This document shows, in pieces, positions 35,501-43,521 of a stretch of 64,000 bases of DNA; position 1 is the first letter of the stretch; each line of letters starts with the position of its first letter. The notes under the pieces are model-generated. The model was not told where the DNA came from. It searched no databases and saw only the letters and a program-made list of their open reading frames with translations. Both the position numbers and the translations under genes were made by a program. Origin of the DNA: Nodosilinea sp. WJT8-NPBG4 (lineage in GTDB: Bacteria; Cyanobacteriota; Cyanobacteriia; Phormidesmidales; Phormidesmidaceae); the NCBI GenBank assembly GCA_019359285.1, contig JAHHHQ010000059.1, positions 1-64,000 on the forward strand. Direction: 5' to 3'.

Positions 35501-36241
35501 GGCCAGTGGCAATTTCGCAAATCCCAGGAGCAATCGCGCGAAGCGTATGACGCCTTCCTGCAAGAGACTGTCTACCCCATTCTCGATACCTGGAAAGCGC
35601 GTATTCTGGCAGAAAACCTGTTGCATCCGGCCATTGTCTACGGCTACTTCCCCTGCCTAGCCGAGGGAAATTCCCTGCACATCTACGATCCCAAGGTGAT
35701 GGAGTCACCCACCCACCCACCCATCCACCCGGAGCCTGTGGCAATGTTCACCTTCCCCCGCCAAAAATCCCTGCGGCGGCTGTGCATTGCTGACTTCTTT
35801 TTGCCGAAAGAGCTGGCGAAACCGGGTGAGTTTGACGTCTTTCCCATGCAGGCGGTAACGGTGGGCGAAGTGGCTACGGCGTTCGCCCAGAGCCTCTTTA
35901 AGGACGACCGATACACTGATTACCTCTACTACTACGGGCTGTCGGTGCAGATAGCCGAGGCTCTAGCGGAGTGGTGCCACGCCCGCATCCGTCAAGAACT
36001 GGGCTTTGGCGAACTGGAGCCTGCTACCCTGCGAGAAGTGCTTCAGCAGCGCTACCAGGGGTCGCGCTATAGCTTTGGCTACCCGGCCTGTCCTAACATG
36101 GCCGACCAGCCGGTGCAGCTGGAGTTGCTCAAGGCTGAGCAGATTGGCCTGACCATCGACGAAAGCGAGCAGCTGCATCCCGAACAGTCGACGACGGCGA
36201 TCGTGGCTTACCACCCGGCGGCTAAATATTTTAGCGCCTAG
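32555..36241 (+). CDS. metH: Cobalamin-dependent methionine synthase
   Basis: Transfers a methyl group from methyltetrahydrofolate to homocysteine through cobalamin; cytoplasmic. 1228 residues. Homocysteine domain (about 1-310) with zinc cysteines (NCATG, GGCCGTRPEH), pterin domain (about 375-640; FLIVGERLNASGSKK), cobalamin domain (about 650-905) with GDVHDIGKNLVDI, and AdoMet activation domain (about 965-1228) with RYSFGYPACPNM. Three repeat-derived segments are built in: about residues 320-350 (between domains 1 and 2), about 909-930 (before activation) and about 1050-1060 inside the activation domain. The frame is intact. No cobalamin riboswitch was recognised upstream. Confidence 0.97.
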   Translation: MSSAFLDRLHSSDRPVMVFDGAMGTNLQVQNLTAEDFGGPEYEGCNEYLVFTNPKAVEIVHRGFLEAGADVIETDTFGGTAIVLAEYDLADRAYELNKTAAVLARKVADEYSTPEKPRFVAGSMGPGTKLPTLGHIDFDTLKDSYVDQAKGLIDGGVDLMLVETCQDVLQIKAALNGIEEAFVATGTRLPLMVSVTMEQQGTMLVGTEMAAALAILEPYPIDILGLNCATGPDLMKDHVRHLAEQSPFVISCIPNAGLPENVGGNAVYRLTPMELRMSLMHFIEDLGVQVIGGCCGTRPEHIAQLAELAKDLRPKERPVRGGWVDGSMDNGADPAASPSHSSTLPPIYPSPRPALNYTPSAASIYSPQPYDQDNSFLIVGERLNASGSKKCREMLNAEDWDGLVALARSQVKEGAHVLDVNVDYVGRDGERDMHELVSRLVTNVTLPLMLDSTEWQKMEAGLKVAGGKCILNSTNYEDGDERFFKVLELAKKYGAGIVVGTIDEDGMARSAEKKFQIAQRAYRDALEYGLPAHEIFFDTLALPISTGIEEDRVNGRETLESIRLIRENLPGSHIMLGVSNVSFGLSPVARVTLNSVFLHEAMQMGLDGAIVSAAKILPLAKIDPDHQKVCRDLIYDRREFDGDIVSYDPLTKLTTLFEGKSLKKKEAIAKDLPIDEQLKQHIIDGERIGLDDALAKALETYPPLEIINTFLLDGMKVVGELFGSGQMQLPFVLQSAQTMKAAVAYLEPYMEKADSDGSGKGTFIIATVKGDVHDIGKNLVDIILSNNGYKVVNLGIKQSVEAIIQAYREHHADCIAMSGLLVKSTAFMKDNLETFNQEGITVPVILGGAALTPKFVHEDCQNTYKGRVVYGKDAFSDLHFMDKLMPAKAAGNWDDVSGFLDEMAEGGQGVGSTVQGEESAAAPKTLNLKPEISLAPDTTRSDAVDPAIVRPTPPFWGTRVLTPADISLEEVFGYLDRQALFVGQWQFRKSQEQSREAYDAFLQETVYPILDTWKARILAENLLHPAIVYGYFPCLAEGNSLHIYDPKVMESPTHPPIHPEPVAMFTFPRQKSLRRLCIADFFLPKELAKPGEFDVFPMQAVTVGEVATAFAQSLFKDDRYTDYLYYYGLSVQIAEALAEWCHARIRQELGFGELEPATLREVLQQRYQGSRYSFGYPACPNMADQPVQLELLKAEQIGLTIDESEQLHPEQSTTAIVAYHPAAKYFSA
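33513..33606 (+). repeat. Octamer repeat inside metH, inverted pair
   Basis: The left arm GGGTGGATGGGTGGATGGG (33514-33532) is the complement of the octamer unit; the right arm has ACCCTCCC, ACTCATCC, ACCCTCCC and ACCCATCT (33565-33596). The two arms could form a long hairpin. It encodes the linker between the homocysteine and pterin domains. Confidence 0.8.
35279..35345 (+). repeat. GGTTCAAGG-type repeat inside metH (diverged)
   Basis: The left arm GGTGTAGGGTCTACGG and the right arm ACCTTAAACCTTAAACC resemble the arms of the intergenic inverted repeats. It encodes a small-residue linker before the activation domain. Pairing is imperfect. Confidence 0.5.
35705..35730 (+). repeat. Short octamer-type repeat inside the metH activation domain
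   Basis: ACCC units at 4-bp and 8-bp steps (ACCCACCCACCCATCCACCC) encode PTHPPIHP in a surface-loop position. Confidence 0.65.
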
Positions 36242-36319
36242 AGATCGCCGCGCGCTATTCTGCTGACCTCTGCATTGTTCTCTTACAATGGCAGTGCAGG
36301 TTTATTTACAGCTGTCGTC

Positions 36320-36784
36320 ATGTCGCCTCAAACTGCTGCCCTGGCTGGTTCGCTAGCCAATCTCTATAAGCAAGACTACGCTCTATGGCTTGACACTACG
36401 ACCCAGCTGATTAAAGCAGGTCGACTTGCGGAAATAGATATTGCCAACTTACTCGAAGAACTAAACGACATGGGGCGTAGCGAAAAACAGGCCTTGACCA
36501 GCAACCTAATTGTGGTGCTGATGCATTTGCTCAAGTACACCTACCAGCCTGGACAGCGTTCTAACAGCTGGCGGTTTACCCTCAAAGAGCACCGTCGCCG
36601 GCTACAGGAAGCACTGGACGTCAGCCCTAGCCTAAGACCCTATCTTGAGCAGATCTGGGCCGACTGCTATCAGGAAGCCCGCGACTTAACCGCCACAGAA
36701 ACCGGGGTTGGCCTGGAGAATTTCCCCATCGAGAGTCCGTTCACCCAGGAGCAGGCGCTCGATCGCAAGTATCTGCCCAAGTAG
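36320..36784 (+). CDS. DUF29 family protein
   Basis: 154 residues from MSPQTAALAG. All-helical DUF29 protein with the diagnostic LYKQDYALWLDTTTQLIKAG, then IDIANLLEELNDMGRSEKQA and LIVVLMHLLKYTYQP. DUF29 proteins are abundant in cyanobacteria, often in many copies, with no assigned function. It follows metH by 78 bp and may be in its transcript. Confidence 0.88.
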   Translation: MSPQTAALAGSLANLYKQDYALWLDTTTQLIKAGRLAEIDIANLLEELNDMGRSEKQALTSNLIVVLMHLLKYTYQPGQRSNSWRFTLKEHRRRLQEALDVSPSLRPYLEQIWADCYQEARDLTATETGVGLENFPIESPFTQEQALDRKYLPK

Positions 36785-36794
36785 GCTAAAAGTC

Positions 36795-37721
36795 TCAGCG
36801 TTCTCCCGTCCCAGTGCCAATGGGTAGCGGCAGTCCATCGGCGAAGAGCGCCATGGCTGGGTCAAACTCGGCCTCTAAATCAGTGCCAATCGCATCCCCG
36901 TCTTCATCGTCGGTCGGAACAATCTGTGCTGACTCTAGCCCAGCGAAGTCAAACAGGGCCGGGTCGGCGAGCTGGGAGGGGTCGATGTTTTGCAGGCTAC
37001 GAAACAGGGTCTCGGTGCGGCCCGGCCACTGTTTTTCCCAAGTTTGCAGCATTTCCTTTAGTTGGGCGCGTTGTAGATTAGCCTGCGACCCACACAGCGT
37101 GCAGGGAATGATAGGGAACTCGCGGTAGCGGGCGTAGCGGGCAATGTCGGTCTCGGGGCAGTAGGCCAGGGGGCGAATGACAATGTGGCGGCGATCGTCG
37201 GTGAGCAGCTTGGGGGGCATGGCCTTGAGCCTGCCGCCGTGGAACATGTTGAGAAACAGGGTCTCGATCATGTCGTTGCGGTGGTGGCCGAGGGCAATTT
37301 TGGTCGCTCCTTCTTCGGCGGCGACCCGGTAAAGAATGCCCCGGCGCAGGCGCGAGCACAGGCTGCACATGGTCTTACCTTCCGGGATCACGCGCTTGAC
37401 AGTGCTGTAGGTGTCTTGCTCGACAATGCGGTAGGGCACGCCGATCGCCTCAAAATATTCCGGCAGCACGTCGGCAGGAAAGCCGGGCTGCTTTTGATCG
37501 AGATTCACCGCTAGAAGGTCGAAGTGAACCGGGGCGCTGCGCTGCAGGTGACGCAGAATATCGAGCAGCGTGTGGGAATCTTTGCCGCCCGAAACGCAGA
37601 CCATGACGCGATCGCCCTCGCCAATCATGCCGTAGTCGGCGATCGCCTGGCCAACGCGCGATCGCAAAAATCCTTGGAGCTTCTTAAAACTGTTGGAGGT
37701 GGGCTGTGCGACAGCGGCCAT
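36795..37721 (-). CDS. ttcA: tRNA 2-thiocytidine biosynthesis protein TtcA-like
   Basis: A PP-loop ATPase that thiolates C32 of some tRNAs. 308 residues. PP-loop CVSGGKDSHTLLDIL at about 40, Fe-S cysteines in CSLCSRLRRG (about 117) and CTLCGSQANL (about 206), and LGHHRNDMIETLFLNMF, typical of the TtcA group. The C-terminal 50 residues are acidic and not conserved in character. It converges on the DUF29 gene. Confidence 0.9.
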   Translation of the reverse strand: MAAVAQPTSNSFKKLQGFLRSRVGQAIADYGMIGEGDRVMVCVSGGKDSHTLLDILRHLQRSAPVHFDLLAVNLDQKQPGFPADVLPEYFEAIGVPYRIVEQDTYSTVKRVIPEGKTMCSLCSRLRRGILYRVAAEEGATKIALGHHRNDMIETLFLNMFHGGRLKAMPPKLLTDDRRHIVIRPLAYCPETDIARYARYREFPIIPCTLCGSQANLQRAQLKEMLQTWEKQWPGRTETLFRSLQNIDPSQLADPALFDFAGLESAQIVPTDDEDGDAIGTDLEAEFDPAMALFADGLPLPIGTGTGER

Positions 37722-38006
37722 GGGCCTTTTCTCTAACGATAACGCTAAGCGAACAGTTCTCCATTTTAGGGGCTGTTTAGACTCGGTGCTTGCCTAGTTA
37801 AGGCTTACCGTCAAAATTAGATGGCCTCCCTAGGGATTCTCAAAAGGGGTCCAACCCTCAAAAAATAATGACGTTTTTAGCGGCTGCTAGAAAAATAATC
37901 TATAAATTGAGCAGTTTTTAGCCTCTAGATAAGCGCTGTGCTGTGCTAAGTGAAGCATTGTTTCGTCGCTCTTTTAAGGTGGCTGAAGTAATTTAAAGTA
38001 GCTGTC

Positions 38007-38975
38007 ATGAAACTTCAGCATTTTTCTATTGCCTTATTCTTGGGGTTGAGCCTGGGCACAGCAATCAGTGTTTCTGAATCGCTAATTCCTTCCGCAGCTA
38101 AAAACTTAATGGCAGTAGAATCTGCCCTGCTATCAAGACCTTGTCAAAAAGCCCTGGCCTCAGCCGCAGTTTTACAAATAGCCTCAGGTCCAATCCGGTT
38201 ACCCCCCTCAAAACCGGCGCCCAGTCTAGTAACAACCCTGATCTTTAATCAAACCTCGACCCCTGACCATATTTTGATTTTGGGGTTTCACGATTTTGGT
38301 CCCAATGCCAAGCTAAACGGCATGACTTATCCCGAGTTTGATGCTTACATAAAGCGGGCAAAAGATTTAGGGTATCAAAATCTAACTAGCCACAAGCTCT
38401 TAGGTTTTTTATATGGTAAAGAGCCAGTTAAAGGTAAGTGGATTATGTTTACCTTTGATGATGGCTATGTAGGACAATTTGAGGCGGCGAAATTATTACA
38501 AGGCTATGGCTATTCGGTGCTGCTGGGGATTGTGAGTAACCACATTGTCGCTGGGGGTGACTCGTTAACTCAAGCTCAGATTGCTGAAATACTGGCGATG
38601 GGGCACGAGCTAGCTTCCCATAGCAGCGGCCACTGTGCCCTGACGTTGCCTACTGACGATGAAAGTGCTTTTCTAGCTTCGCCGCCAGGGCCAGAGGCCA
38701 ACTGCAATCCCGATGTGTTTGCCCTTTTAAACCAGGGAGAAATTGCCTTTCAGCTCAAGGACAGTAAAGCTGTGATGGAAAAAACCTTTAGGGTCAAAAT
38801 CAGCGCCATTATTTATCCCTACGGGTTCTACAACGATACTGTGCACAAAGAGGCGCTCAATTCTGGCTATCAACTAGGCTTTCGGTTCCCAAATCAGGTA
38901 AACCGAGACATTCACAGCTATACCAGCGCCGTGGATCTGCCCCGTCTCAATGTGCAACGCGGCAGCCGGATTTGA
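38007..38975 (+). CDS. Polysaccharide deacetylase family protein (secreted)
   Basis: 322 residues with an N-terminal signal segment (about 5-25). The NodB-type domain starts near HILILGFHDFG. The catalytic motif is FTFDDGYVGQFE (about residue 150), and the metal histidines are in MGHELASHSSGHCAL. A later strand, SAIIYPYGFYNDTV, gives the third motif. Such enzymes remove acetyl groups from chitin, peptidoglycan or exopolysaccharide. The gene and its 285-bp AT-rich upstream gap have a lower GC content than their neighbours, so it may have been acquired more recently. Confidence 0.85.
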   Translation: MKLQHFSIALFLGLSLGTAISVSESLIPSAAKNLMAVESALLSRPCQKALASAAVLQIASGPIRLPPSKPAPSLVTTLIFNQTSTPDHILILGFHDFGPNAKLNGMTYPEFDAYIKRAKDLGYQNLTSHKLLGFLYGKEPVKGKWIMFTFDDGYVGQFEAAKLLQGYGYSVLLGIVSNHIVAGGDSLTQAQIAEILAMGHELASHSSGHCALTLPTDDESAFLASPPGPEANCNPDVFALLNQGEIAFQLKDSKAVMEKTFRVKISAIIYPYGFYNDTVHKEALNSGYQLGFRFPNQVNRDIHSYTSAVDLPRLNVQRGSRI

Positions 38976-39034
38976 TTAGTTGGTATTCATGAGCAGAAGC
39001 GGTTTTGTCTTAGAGAAAACCACTGGATAAGGTC

Positions 39035-40153
39035 TTAAGGTAGTTTCCTAGGCCAGACCAGGGTAGCGGTGTTGTCGATCGCCTGGGGGTTGCCGTCGCT
39101 ATCGACTGAGTTAAAGTGGGCCAGCCGCCGCTGCACGTCGGGCGGCAGGTGCGAAAAGTCGAGCTGGGTATCGCCGTCGGCCACCGCTGCCCAAAAATGT
39201 CGCAGCTTGGGGGCGATCGCCTCAGCTTGGGCCTGCTCTAGCCCCACTGGTGGGCTGACGAGGAATTTGGTCATAAACCACCCAGCGCGATCGCACATCC
39301 ACTGGTGCGACATGGCCTGCAAGTCGTCCCAGGGCTCAACGGCGGTGAGGCGGCGCGATCGCACATCCATGCGCAGCTCTCCATCGCCGTGCTCAATTTC
39401 CACAATCCGGTAGGGATGGGGGTAGCTGACCAGCGACCCGGTCAGCACCTCGCACAGGTCGCCCCGGCGAGCTATATCCTGCACGTGCAGGTGACCGGTG
39501 AACATCAGCCGCACCTTCGCCGCCTCTAGTCGCTGGATGATCGCCTCGGCATTGCTTACCATATAGCGCTGGCCCAACGGACTGTTGGACTGCCCCGGTA
39601 AGTGCTCCAACACGTTGTGGTGCAGCATGACCAGGATTAAGTCGTCGGCGTATTCCGCTAGGGTCGCTTCTAGCCAGTCGAGCTGCGCCTGATCGACATA
39701 GCCCACCCGAATCTGCTCGCCGTTCGGCTCAAAGGCGTTGGAGTTGAGCGTCACCAGCCGCACGCCGGGGAGAATTTCGTGCTGGTAGTGCAGGGTTTTG
39801 CCGTCGGTGTAGCCAAAGTCTTGGTACAGCCGGGGGAAGTCGTGGAGACCGATGGCGCGATCGCTGGCATCGCGGGCAATTACATCATGGTTCCCCGGCA
39901 CCACGTAGGCCGGAAAGGGCAGCTGCTTGAGGCGATCGATCATCCACTGGTGGTTTACCCATTCACCGTGCTGGGTGAGGTCGCCCGGCAGCAGCAAAAA
40001 ATCTAAATCCAGCGTTTCGAGGTGGTCAAAGATTTGCTCAATGCCCGGAATGCTGACCTCGACTAAATGGAAACGGTGGGGGCCATTGTAAATTGTCTCG
40101 GGTCGGGCGATGTGAGGGTCGCTGACGATCGCGAAGCGAAAACGCTGTCCCAT
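39035..40153 (-). CDS. Calcineurin-like metallophosphoesterase (Icc/CpdA-type)
   Basis: 372 residues from MGQRFRFAIV. Binuclear metal-site motifs run in order: FAIVSDPHIARP (about 8), LLLPGDLTQHGEW (about 58), YVVPGNHDV (about 90), LVMLHHNVLEH (about 180) and MFTGHLHVQD (about 222). These match the 3',5'-cyclic-AMP phosphodiesterase/Icc group, though the real substrate in cyanobacteria is not established. The C-terminal 120 residues are an added domain of unknown role. It is divergent from trmB. Confidence 0.88.
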   Translation of the reverse strand: MGQRFRFAIVSDPHIARPETIYNGPHRFHLVEVSIPGIEQIFDHLETLDLDFLLLPGDLTQHGEWVNHQWMIDRLKQLPFPAYVVPGNHDVIARDASDRAIGLHDFPRLYQDFGYTDGKTLHYQHEILPGVRLVTLNSNAFEPNGEQIRVGYVDQAQLDWLEATLAEYADDLILVMLHHNVLEHLPGQSNSPLGQRYMVSNAEAIIQRLEAAKVRLMFTGHLHVQDIARRGDLCEVLTGSLVSYPHPYRIVEIEHGDGELRMDVRSRRLTAVEPWDDLQAMSHQWMCDRAGWFMTKFLVSPPVGLEQAQAEAIAPKLRHFWAAVADGDTQLDFSHLPPDVQRRLAHFNSVDSDGNPQAIDNTATLVWPRKLP

Positions 40154-40344
40154 GGGGCTCAACAAACTTACTGATCAGAATTCCTTACCAGCCTAGCCCC
40201 TTGCCGCTAGATTCGGTAGGTAAGTCGACTCACCATCCCGAGAATTAACTGCTTTCTGGTTGGGCCTTCCCGCCGCTCAACTCTGTCTATTTGTCAGACC
40301 AAAGTGGCATGATAGAAGGCTGTGATTTGCGAGAGGTCAATGCC

Positions 40345-40980
40345 GTGGCTGTTGTTCGGGTGCGTCAGCACGTTAACCCCCTGAGCGGAAAATATCAGGC
40401 CCCGGTGGAAGTTCCTGCCTGGGAGACTGTGTTTGCTAACGCTCAGCAACCGCTGCATATCGACATTGGCTGCGCCAAGGGCGTGTTTTTGCTGCAAATG
40501 GCCCAGCTTCAGCCCGAGTGGAATTTTTTGGGCCTCGAAATTCGCAAGCCCGTGGTCGAATCGGCCCAAAAGCGGCAGCAAGAGGCGGGGCTGACCAATC
40601 TGCATTTTATGTACTGCAACGTCAACATTTCCCTGCGGGGTCTGCTAGAAAGCTGGGGCGATCGCAACCCTTTGCAGCAGGTGTCCATCCAGTTCCCCGA
40701 CCCGTGGTTTAAGAAGCGGCACCAAAAGCGGCGGGTGCTGCAACCCGAGCTGGTGAGCACCATAGCGGAATTTTTGCCGTCGGGCGGGCGATTAGTGGTG
40801 CAGTCGGATGTGGAAGAGGTGGCGGTGGATATGTGCGATCGCATTGCCGAGAACCCCCACTTTCTCCGCCAGGGCCAAGACTGGCTGCCCCAAAGCCCTT
40901 TCCCTGCCCGAACCGATCGCGAGCGCGTCACCCTAGAGCAGGGCTTGCCTGTTCACCGCGCGATCTTTACTCGGGCTTAG
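40345..40980 (+). CDS. trmB: tRNA (guanine-N7)-methyltransferase
   Basis: Methylates G46 of tRNA using AdoMet. About 211 residues from a GTG at 40345, chosen because GAGAGG lies 8 bp upstream and because the family usually begins MAxVRVRQHVNPLS, seen here as VAVVRVRQHVNPLSGKYQ. AdoMet site HIDIGCAKGVFLLQMA, conserved YCNVN, VSIQFPDPWFKKRHQKRRVL and a C-terminal segment with RTDRER. The frame is open to 40291, but that extension is not family-like. tRNA-Arg follows 39 bp after the stop. Confidence 0.93.
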   Translation: MAVVRVRQHVNPLSGKYQAPVEVPAWETVFANAQQPLHIDIGCAKGVFLLQMAQLQPEWNFLGLEIRKPVVESAQKRQQEAGLTNLHFMYCNVNISLRGLLESWGDRNPLQQVSIQFPDPWFKKRHQKRRVLQPELVSTIAEFLPSGGRLVVQSDVEEVAVDMCDRIAENPHFLRQGQDWLPQSPFPARTDRERVTLEQGLPVHRAIFTRA

Positions 40981-41019
40981 CCCCACCTCCAGGCCAGAGT
41001 GTAGAATGGCCAAAGACCT

Positions 41020-41093
41020 GGGGTTGTAGCTCAGCAGGATAGAGCGGCCGCCTCCTAAGCGGCAGGTCGTGGGTTCGAATCCCGCCAACCCTG
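41020..41093 (+). tRNA. tRNA-Arg (anticodon CCT)
   Basis: Folds as a 74-nt cloverleaf: acceptor GGGGTTG / CAACCCT (one G-U), D-arm GCTC / GAGC, anticodon stem GCCGC / GCGGC with loop CTCCTAA, 5-nt variable loop AGGTC, T-arm GTGGG / CCCGC with loop TTCGAAT. CCA is not encoded. A run of five T follows. It is a typical integration site for mobile elements, and an AT-rich accessory patch follows it. Confidence 0.95.
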
Positions 41094-41099
41094 TTTTTA

Positions 41100-41483
41100 T
41101 TCCGACTCCTGAATAAAATTTTTGCTCGCAATCCGGCGTTTCGGCAGAACGTGGTGAAGCTGTATGACCAGCGCTGCGCGTTTTGCAAAGTGCTGCTGGT
41201 GGTGTGAACATGGTAGAAGGTGCACACATCCAATCCTTCTCAGAGTTCTACGCGATCTCTTTGTCAAGGTCTAATCCTCTGCAAAAACCACCACTGAGCC
41301 GTCGGCCATGGCTGGTTTGGAGTAGATGATGACTACCGAATCTTTATTCCGCGAGATAGATTTATGAAAGAGTCTGCGGTAAGAAGTCGAGGATTTATGG
41401 GGTTTAGGGCAGCAGGTCGGGTGCCAAAGCGGGAAAAGTTTATACCAAACTTGAAGGACTTGAGTTGGCACAGAAAAATGTGA
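41100..41483 (+). pseudogene. Decayed HNH endonuclease gene behind tRNA-Arg
   Basis: Three pieces in two frames form one recognisable HNH protein: NPAFRQNVVKLYDQRCAFCK (stop TGA at 41205), then MVEGAHIQSFSEFYAISLS in another frame from 41210, then GLILCKNHH, a TGA at 41295 where tryptophan is expected, and AVGHGWFGVDDDYRIFIP RDRF up to a TGA at 41481. The order (CxxC, EAAHI-like, LCKNHHW) is that of HNH proteins related to phage and restriction endonucleases. At least two frameshifts and one nonsense codon make it non-functional. It begins only about 7 bp after the tRNA. Confidence 0.75.
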
Positions 41484-41734
41484 GGATTAGAAAAGTCCTA
41501 CCCTTGAAAAAGACTTGTTTATCCTGAAATTGTTTTTTATACAGAAATCATCTAAGTTTCATCAAATAATTGACAATTTAAGTTAAGGGGCGCTGATTGG
41601 TGAAAAGGGGTAGTCATTACACTGCCGAAAATAAATCTTGAAATATCCTAAAAAGGCTGTTCGAGTGCAAGACGTATGCAGCTTTAGGGCTGGCATGAAT
41701 GGCAAAATACACGATTCGTTGAAGGAAAAGTCTC

Positions 41735-43393
41735 GTGAAAGAATTTGTATTCGGCGATATGTTTATTTTGTTCAAGAACGAATTTGGCATAGAAGAAAAG
41801 GACGTCTTTGCAGCATACTATGCATTTGATAGGCAACAGGACTTAGAAGCAGGAGCGAAAATTTTTATAAAAGAAATAAATAAAGATCAAAATAGAAAAC
41901 ACCTTCTTCTTTGTATTCGTTCAGTCGGCCAACTAGAACAATTTGCCTTTTCCTACTGGGTTCCCGACTTCATTTTGCACAGAAGTAACTCTCCAATAAA
42001 TATTCTAGAGAATTTCTGTAAAGAATTTGGCTGCAAAATAAGAGTTTCTAAAAGCTTCACGGGGTACTTCTCTTTTAAGGCAGAATTTGTCGCTCAAGTA
42101 GAAGAAATATATGATCCGAATGATGTTGTTGAAAATCTTGAATCAATAGATATTCCTTGCAAAACCTTTTTCTTTTATGAGAAACAGGAACATCACGACA
42201 ATGGTTGTAATGACGGCAATAATAGCACTGGTTCTTCTCTCTTCTATATTTACTATTGCTTCTCCATAAATGAGTTCAGGTACAACGGCTGGCTTTACGA
42301 CATCCCGATGACCCAAATGAAAGTGCCAAAAGAATGGCATTCGTCCTTAGACGAAGTCACGAAATTATTGAATCCGTTAGGAGGTACTCAAATAAAAATT
42401 CTGAAGTCAGGAAGAAATAATTCTTGTTTTTCAGATGCCGTGGAAATACCGAATGAGGAAACCTTAGATATCAGCCTCCCAAAGAGATATAAAGGTGCTT
42501 TTGAATATTCTATCAAGTTAATAAAAGAACTTCGGGAAGATGAAAAAGTAGCCTTAGTGCCTGTTCAAAAAAATCAAGGCTGTTTGTTTTGTGGCGCAGT
42601 TGATGAAATGTCTTCTGAGCATGTTTTCCCTAAATGGTTAAGAAAATATGTTAAAAACATTACTTTCCATTCCTCAGCTTTTCTAGATACCCCTAGCGGT
42701 TCAAATAATGTTTCTGAATGTGCCGAGAGCAGCTTTTATGATAACAAGCTTGATAGCACAGAAAAGTCTACTGCTCATGGATTTACCGTCCAAGAAGTTT
42801 GTCAAGCATGTAACAACGGATGGATGTCCCAACTAGAAGAAGAAGCTAAAAATATCTTGGTTCATAACGAACAATTAGTTATAGCTGATGAAATGACCTT
42901 CGACTCTCATCAATCCTACCTTTTGTCTCTATGGCTTTTTAAAATTTGGCTGCTTGTCCTATACAAGTTTCCTTCTCAAAGAGTCTCTATGTTTATGTTT
43001 AGAGATCTGATGTTAGGAAAGCTACCCGAGGGGTTAATTATCGAGACCTCTCAAGCCATTAATGATGGTATCGGTTCTACGATAGTGCTGGGTAATAGCG
43101 ATTTCATTGTTTTAAAGCCTAAAATGATCGCCTTGGAAGATGCGAAGAAATTTGCAATGGATTTTATTTCCTGCACTCTTCATATAGGAAGAAATTTTTT
43201 CCGCATCAGCTACCTACCTCCTGGAAACCCATTAACTAGAAAGTCTTCGGTAAAAAAAACAAAAGTTATTTTTCCATATAATCATAGATTAGAACTAGTA
43301 GTGATTGACAAGGAACGTGAAAACGATATTTTGGGTGGTGCCGAGCCAGGCGTTGAGTTATTTATATTTTCGATCATGATTATTCTTGTTTGA
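41735..43393 (+). CDS. Large AT-rich protein with Cys4/HNH-like centre, unknown N-terminal half
   Basis: 552 residues starting at a GTG (41735) with AAGGAAAAG just upstream. The C-terminal half has an HNH-like zinc centre: CLFCGAVDEMSSEHVFPKWL (about 283-302), then VCQACNNGWMSQLEEEAKN (about 354-372). The CxxC-EHxFPKWL-CxxCNNGWMSxLE order occurs in a widespread group of uncharacterised predicted nucleases. The first 270 residues are not recognised; they look like a mixed alpha/beta domain with a Gly/Asn-rich loop near 150. Base composition is far AT-richer than the surroundings, pointing to transfer. No partner gene is seen. A defence or mobile-element role is a guess. Confidence 0.75.
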   Translation: MKEFVFGDMFILFKNEFGIEEKDVFAAYYAFDRQQDLEAGAKIFIKEINKDQNRKHLLLCIRSVGQLEQFAFSYWVPDFILHRSNSPINILENFCKEFGCKIRVSKSFTGYFSFKAEFVAQVEEIYDPNDVVENLESIDIPCKTFFFYEKQEHHDNGCNDGNNSTGSSLFYIYYCFSINEFRYNGWLYDIPMTQMKVPKEWHSSLDEVTKLLNPLGGTQIKILKSGRNNSCFSDAVEIPNEETLDISLPKRYKGAFEYSIKLIKELREDEKVALVPVQKNQGCLFCGAVDEMSSEHVFPKWLRKYVKNITFHSSAFLDTPSGSNNVSECAESSFYDNKLDSTEKSTAHGFTVQEVCQACNNGWMSQLEEEAKNILVHNEQLVIADEMTFDSHQSYLLSLWLFKIWLLVLYKFPSQRVSMFMFRDLMLGKLPEGLIIETSQAINDGIGSTIVLGNSDFIVLKPKMIALEDAKKFAMDFISCTLHIGRNFFRISYLPPGNPLTRKSSVKKTKVIFPYNHRLELVVIDKERENDILGGAEPGVELFIFSIMIILV

Positions 43394-43521
43394 TTTGTTT
43401 ATTCAATTAAGAATAGTCTTTGTCAGTGAATGTAGTTTGGGTTGGAGCGCAGCAAATTTAGGTCAGGTGAAACGTCTGCAAAAGTAGCAGGGCTAGGAGG
43501 CCTACCCTATTTATCCAATAG

